This document shows, in pieces, positions 43,941-52,600 of a stretch of 64,000 bases of DNA. The notes beneath the pieces were generated by a model that saw only the letters and a list, made by a program, of their open reading frames with translations, did no database searches and was not told where the DNA came from. This DNA is from Rhodospirillales bacterium (lineage in GTDB: Bacteria > Pseudomonadota > Alphaproteobacteria > Acetobacterales > Acetobacteraceae). The position numbers and the translations under genes are program-made. How positions within the stretch are numbered: the stretch's first letter is position 1; the number at the start of each line of letters is the position of its first letter. Location: positions 1-64,000 of the forward strand of contig JANXTF010000014.1 of the NCBI GenBank assembly GCA_025352565.1. Reading direction: 5' to 3'.

Positions 43941-44735
43941 ATGAGTCAAAGACTTCAGGATAAGGTCGCGATCGTTTTTGGAGCCGGCTCCGTCGGGCCC
44001 GGCTGGGGCAACGGCAAGGCAACGGCGACATTGTTTGCCCGCAGCGGCGCGCATGTCGTCTGTGTCGATATCGACGGCAGCGCCGCGCAGGAAACCGTCG
44101 GCATCATCAGGGCCGAAGGTGGCTCGGCCACGGCCGCGGTCTGCGACGTAACGCGATCCGACACGGTCGCGGCTGTGGTGGAGGCGGTGATCGGCCAGCA
44201 TGGCCGTATCGACATCCTGCACAATAATGTCGGCTATGCGCAGATGGGCGGCCCGATCGAACTCGACGAGGCCGACTGGCACAAGACGATCGATCTGAAC
44301 GTCACAGGCTGCTTCCTGACCTGCAAGCACGTCCTGCCGCACATGCTGGCGCGGCGTTCGGGCGCCATCGTCAACGTCTCCTCGATCGCGGCCGTGCGGT
44401 ACACCGGCTATGCCTACGCCGCCTACTACGCGGCGAAGGCTGCGGTGAACAACCTGACCATGGGCATTGCCCTGCAATACGCGAAGGAGGGCATCCGGGC
44501 GAACGCGATCATGCCCGGCCTGATGAACACACCGCTGATCTTTCAGCAGATATCGGGGCAGTACCGGACCGCCGACGAGATGGTGGCGGCGCGCGACGCG
44601 GCCTGCCCGACCGGCAAGATGGGCACGGCATGGGACATTGCGAAGGCGGCCGTGTTCCTTGCATCCGACGACGCACAATACATCACCGGCATCAGCCTGC
44701 CCGTCGATGGAGGCCTGTCGTGCCGCGCGACCTGA
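43941..44735 (+). CDS. SDR-family oxidoreductase with a GPGWGNG loop
   Basis: This 264-aa SDR has an extended cofactor loop, FGAGSVGPGWGNGKATATLF, instead of the plain TGxxxGIG. NNVG in ILHNNVGYAQM replaces NNAG, the catalytic Ser is in VSSIAAV and the YxxxK is in YAAYYAAKAAV. The C-terminus is ITGISLPVDGGLSCRAT. SDRs with this loop often occur beside TRAP genes in catabolic clusters. It overlaps the RuBisCO-like gene's alternative start. It probably oxidises the imported hydroxy acid to a keto acid. Confidence 0.88.
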   Translation: MSQRLQDKVAIVFGAGSVGPGWGNGKATATLFARSGAHVVCVDIDGSAAQETVGIIRAEGGSATAAVCDVTRSDTVAAVVEAVIGQHGRIDILHNNVGYAQMGGPIELDEADWHKTIDLNVTGCFLTCKHVLPHMLARRSGAIVNVSSIAAVRYTGYAYAAYYAAKAAVNNLTMGIALQYAKEGIRANAIMPGLMNTPLIFQQISGQYRTADEMVAARDAACPTGKMGTAWDIAKAAVFLASDDAQYITGISLPVDGGLSCRAT

Positions 44736-44740
44736 ATGCG

Positions 44741-46006
44741 ATGGCCCAACCGCCGCGGATCGAGGCGGATTACCTGATCGAGACCCCGGGCGACCCGCGG
44801 CAGGTTGCCGACGCGATCGCAGGCGAGCAATCGAGCGGAACGTTCGTGGCGGTCCCCGGCGAAACACCCGAGTTGAAGGCGCGCGCGGCTGCCGTCGTCG
44901 AGCATCTCGCGGTGGTGGACGAAGACATCGCGGCCCCGTCGCTGCCCTCGGCCGGGCTGCCAACGCGGCCGGGCATGCCGATCAGACGGGCGCTCATCAC
45001 GCTCTCGTGGCCGCTCGAAAATCTTGGACCGTCGCTGCCGAACCTGCTGGCGACCGTCGCAGGCAACCTGTTCGAGCTGAAGCCCCTCACCGGCCTCAAG
45101 CTCCTCGACCTCCGCATGCCGTCTGCGTTCGCCGAGGCATATCCCGGTCCGCGGTTCGGAATCGAGGGGACGCGGCGCCTGACGGGGATCGAATCACGCC
45201 CGTTGATCGGGACGATCGTCAAGCCGAGCGTCGGCTTCGGGCCGAACGAGACGGCCGCACTTGTCGCGACGTTGTGCGAGGGCGGCATCGACTTCATCAA
45301 GGACGACGAACTGCAGTCGGACGGACCGAGCTGCCCATTCGAGGCGCGTGTCCGCGCGGTCATGAAGGTCGTGAACGCGCATGCCGACCGGACGGGCAGG
45401 AAGGTGATGTACGCGTTCAACCTGACCGGCGACCTCGACCAGATGCGCCGCCGTCACGACCTCCTGGTGGCCGAGGGAGCGACCTGCCTGATGGCGAGCC
45501 TGAACTCGGTCGGTCTTGTCGGCATGATCGAACTTTCCCGGTTCAGCGAGTTGCCGATCCATGCCCATCGCAACGGCTGGGGTTCCATGTCGCGACACCC
45601 TCTGCTGGGGTGGTCGTATGTCGCGTGGCAGAAGATCTGGCGGCTGGCCGGGGCCGACCACATGCACGTCAACGGGCTGGCAAACAAATTTGCCGAGCCG
45701 GATGAGAGTGTGATCGCCTCGGCCCGGACCTGCCTGACCCCGCTGTTCCCGGACAAGCCCTGCCTGGCCATGCCGGTGTTCTCCTCGGGGCAGACGGCAA
45801 AACAGGCACCGGGAACCTACGAGGCGCTGCGTTCGACCGATCTGATCGTGACGGCGGGCGGCGGGATCATGGCGCATCCCGACGGGCCTGCCGCGGGCGT
45901 CGCCGCCATGCGTCACGCCTGGGACGCGGCGGTGGCCGGCATCCCGCTTGCCGACCACGCGCGCAAACACCCCGAACTCGAGCGTGCCCTGGACGCCGTA
46001 GGATGA
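44741..46006 (+). CDS. RuBisCO-like protein (form IV)
   Basis: This 421-aa protein (ATG at 44741; a GTG at 44720 with GGAGG 6 nt before it would add 7 residues) has the N-terminal and barrel domains of a RuBisCO-like protein. GTIVKPSVGFGPNE carries Lys161, equivalent to the RuBisCO GTxxKP lysine. FIKDDE (Lys187, Asp189, Glu190) matches the carbamate-lysine and Mg ligands. HAHRNGWG (His274-His276) and TAGGGIMAHPDG are also present; the loop-6 lysine of true RuBisCO is not seen. RuBisCO-like proteins do enolase, isomerase or decarboxylase reactions, for example on 3-oxo-isoapionate 4-phosphate. Here it lies between two SDRs in a TRAP cluster with no kinase. Confidence 0.88.
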   Translation: MAQPPRIEADYLIETPGDPRQVADAIAGEQSSGTFVAVPGETPELKARAAAVVEHLAVVDEDIAAPSLPSAGLPTRPGMPIRRALITLSWPLENLGPSLPNLLATVAGNLFELKPLTGLKLLDLRMPSAFAEAYPGPRFGIEGTRRLTGIESRPLIGTIVKPSVGFGPNETAALVATLCEGGIDFIKDDELQSDGPSCPFEARVRAVMKVVNAHADRTGRKVMYAFNLTGDLDQMRRRHDLLVAEGATCLMASLNSVGLVGMIELSRFSELPIHAHRNGWGSMSRHPLLGWSYVAWQKIWRLAGADHMHVNGLANKFAEPDESVIASARTCLTPLFPDKPCLAMPVFSSGQTAKQAPGTYEALRSTDLIVTAGGGIMAHPDGPAAGVAAMRHAWDAAVAGIPLADHARKHPELERALDAVG

Positions 46007-46833
46007 CGGGTGCGCAATACTCAAACAACACAGGTAACGCCGTGAGCCAGAGACTCGCCGGAAAGGTTGCCCTGGTCACCGGGAGCGCGCGGGGCATCGG
46101 GCTCGCGGTGGCTCGCGCCTTCAGCCGCGAAGGTGCGGCCGTCGTGATCGCCGACGTCAATGGCGTGAGCGCCGGAGACGCTGCCGCCCAACTGGTGCAA
46201 AGCGGTGGGCAGGCATTGGCGATCGCGGTCGATGTCGCCGATCCCGCCTCGGTCGAGGCGATGATTGCCGCCATCTTCGAGGTGTTCGGCCACCTGGATA
46301 TTCTGGTCAACAACGCAGGGGTGGGTGGCAACACGCCATTCCTGGAGACGAGCCTCGCCGATTGGAACCGGATCATCGGCATCAACCTGACAGGCGCGTT
46401 TCTGGTGGCCCAGGCTTGCGCGCGTGAGATGGTGAAGGCCGGCGGCGGCAAGATCGTCAACATCGCCTCTCTGTCTGGTCAGCGAGGCGGAGATGGCCGT
46501 GCCGCCTACGGTTCGGCGAAGGCCGGCCTCGAGCTCCTGACGAAGGTGATGGCGGTCGAACTGGCCGGACACAACATCAATGTCAACAACATCGCGCCGG
46601 GTGCGATCGAGACCGAGATGGCGAAGTTCGCCCATGATCGGGCCACGCGTGCCGCCTACAATTACCTGATCCCGATGACTCGCTACGGCACGCCGGAGGA
46701 GGTCGCGGACGCCGCCGTATTCCTGTGCTCGGACGAGAGCCGTTACATCCACGGGCACACGCTGAATGTCGATGGGGGCTTTCGCGCGGCCGGATTGATG
46801 TTCAAGCGCGGCGGCTCGGCGCCCCCGGCCTGA
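46003..46833 (+). CDS. SDR-family NAD(P)-dependent oxidoreductase
   Basis: This 276-aa SDR starts in an ATGA overlap with the RuBisCO-like gene; a GTG at 46042 would drop 13 residues. It has VTGSARGIGLAVARAF, NNAG in LVNNAGVGGN, Ser in NIASLSGQ and YGSAKAGL, ending YIHGHTLNVDGGFRAAG. It is the second dehydrogenase of the cluster and probably acts on the product of, or the substrate for, the RuBisCO-like enzyme. Confidence 0.9.
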   Translation: MTGAQYSNNTGNAVSQRLAGKVALVTGSARGIGLAVARAFSREGAAVVIADVNGVSAGDAAAQLVQSGGQALAIAVDVADPASVEAMIAAIFEVFGHLDILVNNAGVGGNTPFLETSLADWNRIIGINLTGAFLVAQACAREMVKAGGGKIVNIASLSGQRGGDGRAAYGSAKAGLELLTKVMAVELAGHNINVNNIAPGAIETEMAKFAHDRATRAAYNYLIPMTRYGTPEEVADAAVFLCSDESRYIHGHTLNVDGGFRAAGLMFKRGGSAPPA

Positions 46834-46882
46834 GCCTGCTCGACACCGTGCCAGGAAACCCGAAACGAAAACGGAGAACGCG

Positions 46883-47902
46883 ATGCCAGAAATCATTTCA
46901 CGCCGCCTTTTTACCAAGATCGGAGCTGGCGCGACGATCGGGGCGGCCCTTCCGCTGCGCTACGCCCGGGCGGCGGAGTTCACGTTCAAATGGGGCACGA
47001 ATGTCCCGGACACGCATCCCCTCAACGTCCATGCCCGGCGGGCGGCGGCGGAAATCAAGGAAGCGACGAACGGGAGGGTCGATCTGCAGCTTTTCTCGAA
47101 CAATCAGCTCGGCGGCGATTCCGACATGTTCTCGCAGTTGCGGTCAGGCGCGCTCGAATGCTTCACCCTGTCCGGCGTGAATGTCCTGTCGACCCTGATC
47201 CCCTCCGCCTCCATCTACGGTCTTGGTTTCGCGTTCAAAGACTATCCCACTCTATGGAAGGCGCTCGACGGAAGGCTGGGCGAACATCTACGGGCGCAGA
47301 TCACGAAAGCCGGCTTCGTTGTGATGGACAAGATCTGGGACAACGGTTTCCGGCAGATCACGACCTCCACCAAACCCATTGCCCAGCCAAGCGACCTTCA
47401 AGGATTGAAGATCAGGGTGCCGGTCAGCGCGCTGTGGACGTCGCTGTTCAAGTCTCTTGGGGCATCGCCGACCGGCATCAATTTTGCGGAGGTCTACTCC
47501 GCTTTGCAGACCCATATCGTCGATGGGCAGGAGAACCCACCCGCGATCATATCCGCCGCAAAGTTGTTCGAAGTGCAGAAGTATTGTTCGCTCACCAACC
47601 ACATGTGGGACGGCTGGTGGTTCCTGATGAACCGGCGCGCCTGGGCGCAGATGCCAGCCGACGTGCAGGAGGTCTTCGCGCGCGTGGTGAACAAGGCGGC
47701 GATGGCGGAGCGCGAGGAGGTCGCCCGACAGAATGAGAGCCTCAAGGCCGACCTTGCCGGGAAGGGCCTGATCTTCAATGACGTCAACCCGATACCCTTC
47801 CGCGACGCCTTGACCAAGAGCGGCTTCTACAAGGAGTGGCGGGGCAAGTTCGGCAACGAGGCCTGGGCTATGCTGGAGGAATTTACGGGCGAGCTTGCCT
47901 GA
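46883..47902 (+). CDS. dctP: TRAP transporter substrate-binding protein (DctP), second copy
   Basis: This 339-aa receptor (ISRRLFTKIGAGATIG twin-arginine leader, cleaved near ARAAEF) has GTNVPDTHPLNVHARRAA, QLFSNNQLGGDSDMFSQLRSGALECF, KIRVPVSALWTSLFKSLGASPTG and INFAEVYSALQTHIVDGQ. It parallels the first copy along its whole length, yet only one permease is present, so the two receptors may bring different ligands to one DctQM. It sits 49 bp after the second SDR. Confidence 0.9.
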   Translation: MPEIISRRLFTKIGAGATIGAALPLRYARAAEFTFKWGTNVPDTHPLNVHARRAAAEIKEATNGRVDLQLFSNNQLGGDSDMFSQLRSGALECFTLSGVNVLSTLIPSASIYGLGFAFKDYPTLWKALDGRLGEHLRAQITKAGFVVMDKIWDNGFRQITTSTKPIAQPSDLQGLKIRVPVSALWTSLFKSLGASPTGINFAEVYSALQTHIVDGQENPPAIISAAKLFEVQKYCSLTNHMWDGWWFLMNRRAWAQMPADVQEVFARVVNKAAMAEREEVARQNESLKADLAGKGLIFNDVNPIPFRDALTKSGFYKEWRGKFGNEAWAMLEEFTGELA

Positions 47903-47982
47903 CCGGGTGAGATCCAGGCGCACGGGTGGTTCAATTGGAAAGCGATGGCTGGGTGCCGCCGCCTAACTTCAGAGGCCGAAAA

Positions 47983-48852
47983 ATGTTGAAAATAGAAAGC
48001 CATTTCGCCGACCTCGATAGCGTAACCTTGCATTATCTCGCTGCCGGGGAAGGCGACGTCGTTTTGCTCGTGCATGGCATTCCGCAGACTTCGCACGAGT
48101 GGCGCTATGTCATGCCCCGCCTGGCCGAGCGCTATCGGGTGATTGCGCCGGATCTGCGTGGGCTGGGCGATTCTTCGCGACCGGCCGCCGGCTACGACAA
48201 GAAAACGCTCGCGGACGACCTGTGGCAGCTGCTCCACGGCCATCTTGGCATCGATCGGTTCTTCGTCGTCGGCCATGACTGGGGTGGTCCGGTTGCTTTC
48301 TCCCTGGCGGCGCAGCATCCGCAGGCGGTGCGTCGGCTCGCCATCCTCGACGTCGTCATCCCGGGCGATGGCGGCGACTTCTCGCAGGGCGGCCGCCGTT
48401 GGCATCATGCTTTCTTTCGCACCCTCGATCTGCCGGAGGCCCTGTGTTACGGCCGGGAGAAGCTGGTGGTCGGCTGGCTGCTCGATCACTACGGGCAACG
48501 CCCCAACAGCATTTCGGCCGAAGACCAGCGCGAGTATTTCCGCACCTACACGACCTCCGGCGCGTTTCGGGCGATGCTGGCCTTCTATCGGAATCTGCCC
48601 GTCGATGCGGAGGACAACCGGGCCATCCTGGCGCAAAACGGCAAACTCAAAATGCCGGTTCTCGCACTCGGCGGCGCCGAGAGCTTCGGGCGGGGGATCG
48701 AAGTCCTGCAATCCTTGCAGCGTGTCGCAGACGATGTGCGGGGGGGTGTCATGCAGGATTGCGGGCATTGGATTGCCGAGGAACAGCCCGGTGTTTTATG
48801 CGACGAGCTCCTCGCCTTCTTCAACGGCGACCTCGGCGACGTTCGAGCCTGA
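47983..48852 (+). CDS. Alpha/beta hydrolase
   Basis: The start is the ATG at 47983, with AGAGG 7 nt upstream; an earlier GTG at 47926 lacks support. The 289-aa hydrolase has VLLVHGIPQTSHEWRYVM, the nucleophile Asp in FVVGHDWGGPVAFSLA and the late His in DCGHWIAEEQP. An Asp in the GHDWGG elbow is typical of haloalkane/haloacetate dehalogenases and epoxide hydrolases rather than esterases. In this cluster it may open a ring or ester to release the acid; substrate unknown. Confidence 0.85.
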   Translation: MLKIESHFADLDSVTLHYLAAGEGDVVLLVHGIPQTSHEWRYVMPRLAERYRVIAPDLRGLGDSSRPAAGYDKKTLADDLWQLLHGHLGIDRFFVVGHDWGGPVAFSLAAQHPQAVRRLAILDVVIPGDGGDFSQGGRRWHHAFFRTLDLPEALCYGREKLVVGWLLDHYGQRPNSISAEDQREYFRTYTTSGAFRAMLAFYRNLPVDAEDNRAILAQNGKLKMPVLALGGAESFGRGIEVLQSLQRVADDVRGGVMQDCGHWIAEEQPGVLCDELLAFFNGDLGDVRA

Positions 48853-48864
48853 GGCGCGCGCGAT

Positions 48865-49785
48865 ATGTGTGCGCAGAAGACCTGGATCGAGGTGGCGCTC
48901 AATGGTCCGTGGGGGCCGGATTTGCAGCCCGGGGCTCCGTGGGCGGTCGATGCCATCGTGCGGGAAGGGATCGAGGCAGCGCACGCTGGTGCGGCCATTG
49001 TGCACTTCCACGCCTATGACGAAACGACAGGCCGGCAGAAGGACGATTGGCAGCTCTACGCCAGGATCATCGAAGGGATTCGGTCCAAGGTCGATGTGAT
49101 TGCCTACCCAACGATCCCGCTGGCTGGCTCGGGACTGGGTTCCTACGAGCCCAGTGGCGCTGCCGACCGGTATCGGCACGTGGATGAACTTGGGGGCAGA
49201 GGGCTTATCGAGTGGGCGGTCTGCGATCCAGGAACGGTCAACTTCACCCGCTACGACCGTCTACGGCAGGGCGACAACGGCTTCGTTTACCATAATCCCG
49301 GGGATCACATCCGGGAGGGCCTTCGAATCGCAGCCGCACATGGCATCCGCCCAAGTTTCGCAATTTACGAGCCGGGCTTTACCCGGCTCGGGGCCGCGCT
49401 CGCCAAGGCGGTGGGCAATGTTCCGACGCCCCTCTATCGTTTCATGTTTTCCGACGAGTTTGCCTTTGGTTTCCCGCCACGAGCCTACGCGCTCGATGCC
49501 CATGTGACGCTGCTTTCCGAGGTTGCCGCCGGTGCCCCGTGGATGGTTGCCGGTCTGGGCGTCAACATCGAACCGCTCATCGAAATGGCGCTCGAGAAAG
49601 GCGGTCATCTCAGGACAGGCCTCGAAGATGCGCCTTTTGGGACGGGGGAGACGAACTCTCAGCTTGTGACGAAGATGGTTCGTCGGGTGAGGGAGAGCGG
49701 ACACCAGCCCGGAACCGCGGGCGACGTCCGTCAGGCCCTGAAACGGACCGATACGCCTTCCGGCATCCGTGAAGTCGATACCTGA
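48865..49785 (+). CDS. Beta-keto acid cleavage enzyme (BKACE, DUF849)
   Basis: This 306-aa TIM-barrel enzyme matches the Kce/BKACE family: WIEVALNGPWGPD, the zinc pair His47/His49 in IVHFHAYD, GVRPSF-type region (HGIRPSFAIYEPGF) and the GLEDAPFGTGETNSQLV stretch with the third ligand area. BKACEs react a beta-keto acid with acetyl-CoA to give acetoacetate and a new CoA ester. This suggests the pathway makes a beta-keto acid. It follows the hydrolase by 12 bp. Confidence 0.9.
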   Translation: MCAQKTWIEVALNGPWGPDLQPGAPWAVDAIVREGIEAAHAGAAIVHFHAYDETTGRQKDDWQLYARIIEGIRSKVDVIAYPTIPLAGSGLGSYEPSGAADRYRHVDELGGRGLIEWAVCDPGTVNFTRYDRLRQGDNGFVYHNPGDHIREGLRIAAAHGIRPSFAIYEPGFTRLGAALAKAVGNVPTPLYRFMFSDEFAFGFPPRAYALDAHVTLLSEVAAGAPWMVAGLGVNIEPLIEMALEKGGHLRTGLEDAPFGTGETNSQLVTKMVRRVRESGHQPGTAGDVRQALKRTDTPSGIREVDT

Positions 49786-49788
49786 CGA

Positions 49789-50007
49789 GTGGCGATGAAA
49801 AAGTCGCCAGAGGCTGTCTTCCGCTCCGGTTTCACATTAACGCCTGCATCCGGGCGGGACGACCAGGAATGCGGAATTCCTAAACGACCCAGGATCGCCG
49901 AGCTGGTGGAACTGGGCGGCAACGTGGCCCCGACCGGCAAGGCCGTGCGCCTGGGGCGCCTCGGACATGCGGTCGGCAAGTTCGCCTGCGCCTGCCCAAA
50001 CATGTGA
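49789..50007 (+). CDS. Short open frame of doubtful coding value
   Basis: A 72-codon frame lies in the 277-bp gap between the BKACE and aldolase genes. Its product (starting MAMKKSPEAVFRSG) matches nothing I recognise and lacks a clear Shine-Dalgarno. It may be leader sequence for the aldolase or a remnant. I would not rely on it. Confidence 0.2.
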   Translation: MAMKKSPEAVFRSGFTLTPASGRDDQECGIPKRPRIAELVELGGNVAPTGKAVRLGRLGHAVGKFACACPNM

Positions 50008-50062
50008 TATGACAACCGGGGCCGTCGCACGGCTGTCCCCTAACAAGCGGAGAAGGACGACG

Positions 50063-50878
50063 ATGCTCGACACCGTGGACACCAGGGTCTCGATCTACCA
50101 GCCGGAGCAGACCGGGCTGATCTTTCCGGCGATCCCGCGGTTCGAGTCCTTGGCCGAGGAGCGACTGTATCGCAAGCAGCATCTGGTGGCCGCCACCAGG
50201 GCCTTCGGGATGCACGGCTTCGACTACGGCTTCGCCGGGCACCTGACGGTTCGCGACCCGGAGCACCCGGAGCTGTACTGGACCAACCCGATGTGCGTGC
50301 ACTTCTCGCAGGTGAAGGTCTCGAATCTCGTCCTCGCCGACCATGCCGGTCGCGTGGTCGAGGGGGGTCACGCGATCAACCGCGCGGGCTTCGTGCTGCA
50401 CGCCGCGGCGCATGAGATGCATCCGGAGATCATGGCGATGTGCCATGCCCATACGACCTACGGCACGGCGTGGTGCTCGACCGGCCGCAAACTGGACATG
50501 CTCAGCCAGGACGCCGCCTGCTTCTACAACAACCACGCCGTCATCGGCGCCTCCGCCGGGGCGGTCGCGGTGGAGCGGCAGAGCGGCGCATCGGTCGCCG
50601 AGCAGTTCGGGACGAACCGCGCGATCCTGCACCAGAACCACGGCCTGCTGACCGCCAGCCAGCACAGCATCGACGATGCCGCCTTCTGGTTCATCGCGCT
50701 GGAACGCTGCTGCCAGGTGCAGCTGCAGGTGGAAGCCTCCGGCGTGAAGCCACATATCCTCTCGGACAAGACCGCCCAATACAGCCGCGACCACGTCGGC
50801 AACGATTTCATCGGCTGGCTACACTTCCAGACGCTCTATAACCAGATCGCAGCGAACCAACCCGACATGTTCGACTGA
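50063..50878 (+). CDS. Class II aldolase/adducin-family protein
   Basis: The start is the ATG at 50063, with GGAGAAGGA upstream. The 271-aa product has the class II aldolase fold: GMHGFDYGFAGHLTVRDPEHPELYW, the metal-binding HxH in MAMCHAHTTYGTAW and the later His region in ILHQNHGLLTASQ. Members cleave or decarboxylate sugar-phosphate-like substrates. The usual N-terminal GxNxS phosphate-binding loop is not obvious (FAGHLTVRD), which fits an unphosphorylated substrate. It ends the rightward cluster before a strong terminator. Confidence 0.87.
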   Translation: MLDTVDTRVSIYQPEQTGLIFPAIPRFESLAEERLYRKQHLVAATRAFGMHGFDYGFAGHLTVRDPEHPELYWTNPMCVHFSQVKVSNLVLADHAGRVVEGGHAINRAGFVLHAAAHEMHPEIMAMCHAHTTYGTAWCSTGRKLDMLSQDAACFYNNHAVIGASAGAVAVERQSGASVAEQFGTNRAILHQNHGLLTASQHSIDDAAFWFIALERCCQVQLQVEASGVKPHILSDKTAQYSRDHVGNDFIGWLHFQTLYNQIAANQPDMFD

Positions 50879-50906
50879 CGAACCGGTCTCATCAACCGAC
50901 AATAAA

Positions 50907-50942
50907 CTGCGTCACCCCAGAGCACGCTCTGGGGTGACGCAG
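50907..50942 (+). terminator. Bidirectional terminator hairpin
   Basis: A perfect 16-bp stem (50907-50922 with 50927-50942) closes a CACG loop between the convergent aldolase and SAF-domain genes. The left flank AATAAA gives a U-rich tail for leftward transcripts. It is the strongest hairpin in the window. Confidence 0.85.
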
Positions 50943-50967
50943 TCACCTCCGCCGCCTGAAATCCCAT

Positions 50968-52344
50968 TCACGAAGCCTGCCGATATCCCCCCATCCCGGC
51001 CCAGCCAGTCCGGAACGCCGCCTCCATTTCGCGGCGGAACCGGATCGCCTCGTTCGTCTCGTCGAAGGCGACGTCGTCCCACCGCACCGGCCGTCCTGCC
51101 GCGACTGCCCGGTTCAACACCAGGTTATGCGCCAGCCCGATCGGCAGCCCGCCCGCCGCCAACGACGCCTGGGCCGGCATCAGCTTGCCATAGACCATGT
51201 AGCCGCCTTCGCCATCCAGCCGCTCCCCGGGCTGCAGATCGCGCTTGGCGGTCGCCACCACGTCCCCGGCAAAATCCCGCGTCGACCCGGTCGCCTCGCC
51301 GCGCAGCATGATGCTGGCGATGGAGAAGCCCAGCTCCAGCCCGATCAGATGGTATGGCTTGTACATCGCGCTGTAGCGGCCGGAGCTGTCGGTCTTGAGC
51401 CCATATTGGGAAAAGCATTGACGCACATACTCCGACGGCGCCTCGAACGTCGCATAAACGCCCCACCGCAGGTCGCGGAACACTGGCCGCCCATCGCGCT
51501 CGACCGACGACACGACCTCGACCGTCCCCTTGTGCGGTAAAATCCCGCCCGCCCCCCGCGGCCGCAGCAACTCCGGTAAATCATCGACGCCGCAGGCCGG
51601 AAAGGCGAGCCCATCCGCCGGCGGCGTCAGCCCACAGGCATTCGCGACCGCCGCCATCTCGAGCGCCGACTTCGTGCCGTCGAGGAACGAGTTGAACATC
51701 TGCGGATTGAAGTCACCCGCAATCACCTGCTCCTCGGAAAATCCGTAATGACCCCAAACAGTTGCCGGCGTCGAGGCATGATAGGCCGGCAGGTATTTCG
51801 TGCCCTTCCCCGCGCAGATCACCTCCAACCCCGCCGTCCGCGCCCAGTCGACGATCTCCGCGATCAACGCCGGCTGATCGCCATAGGCGAACGAATAGAT
51901 GATCCCCGCCGCCGCCGCATGGCGGGCGAGCAGCGGCCCGGCCAGCGCATCCGCCTCAACATTGACCATCACGACATGCCGCTTGTGCCTGCAGCACAGC
52001 ATCGCGTGGCGAATGCCGGCCGCTGGGCTGCCCGTCGCCTCGACGATGACGTCCATGCCCTCGGCTGCGATCAGCGCCTCGGCATCGTCCGTCACGAACG
52101 TCGTCCCGTCGCGTCGCGCCTCCGCGAACGACCGGGCCTGCGTACGGTCCATGCTCCACCCCACCCGCATCGTCGCCGCGCACGCGCGCGCGACATCGAG
52201 GTCCGCGATGCCCATCACATGCATGCCGGGAGTTCGCGCCCCTTGCGACAGGAACATCGAGCCGAACTTGCCGGCACCGATGACGCCGACGCGAATTGGT
52301 GTGCCAGCCTCGGCAAGGGCGGCCAGCTTCTGAGACAGGCTCAT
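50968..52344 (-). CDS. SAF-domain NAD(P)-binding oxidoreductase (homoserine dehydrogenase-like)
   Basis: This 458-aa protein has an N-terminal Rossmann domain (IRVGVIGAGKFGSMFLSQG), MDVIVEATGSPAAG, GKGTKYLPAYHASTP and a C-terminal SAF-type segment (LQPGERLDGEGGYMVYGKLMPA). Such homoserine-dehydrogenase-like proteins occur in sugar-acid and tetronate pathways; their exact reaction differs between systems. It faces the RuBisCO-like cluster across a terminator and may serve the same pathway from its own leftward transcript. The 256 bp upstream (52345-52600) hold no recognised gene. Confidence 0.82.
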   Translation of the reverse strand: MSLSQKLAALAEAGTPIRVGVIGAGKFGSMFLSQGARTPGMHVMGIADLDVARACAATMRVGWSMDRTQARSFAEARRDGTTFVTDDAEALIAAEGMDVIVEATGSPAAGIRHAMLCCRHKRHVVMVNVEADALAGPLLARHAAAAGIIYSFAYGDQPALIAEIVDWARTAGLEVICAGKGTKYLPAYHASTPATVWGHYGFSEEQVIAGDFNPQMFNSFLDGTKSALEMAAVANACGLTPPADGLAFPACGVDDLPELLRPRGAGGILPHKGTVEVVSSVERDGRPVFRDLRWGVYATFEAPSEYVRQCFSQYGLKTDSSGRYSAMYKPYHLIGLELGFSIASIMLRGEATGSTRDFAGDVVATAKRDLQPGERLDGEGGYMVYGKLMPAQASLAAGGLPIGLAHNLVLNRAVAAGRPVRWDDVAFDETNEAIRFRREMEAAFRTGWAGMGGYRQAS

Positions 52345-52600
52345 GGGGGGGCTCCGGACGGATCAGCGCGGTCTGTGGCCGCGTTGCGATCAAGGCTCCC
52401 TGATCCCATCGAGAGCGGCAATCGTTTTCTGCAAGTGATTGGCGGGTGCGCGAGCCGCATCCATCGCCGGGCTCACCTCGACCGCAACGAGGACGACCTT
52501 GCGCCGCAGCTTCGGCTGTCCGGATTCCTCGTTATCCTCGGCCTGCGCGTGCCCGTCCCCGTCCCCGTCAGCCGCAAGATCCCGGCACGAAACCAGACCG

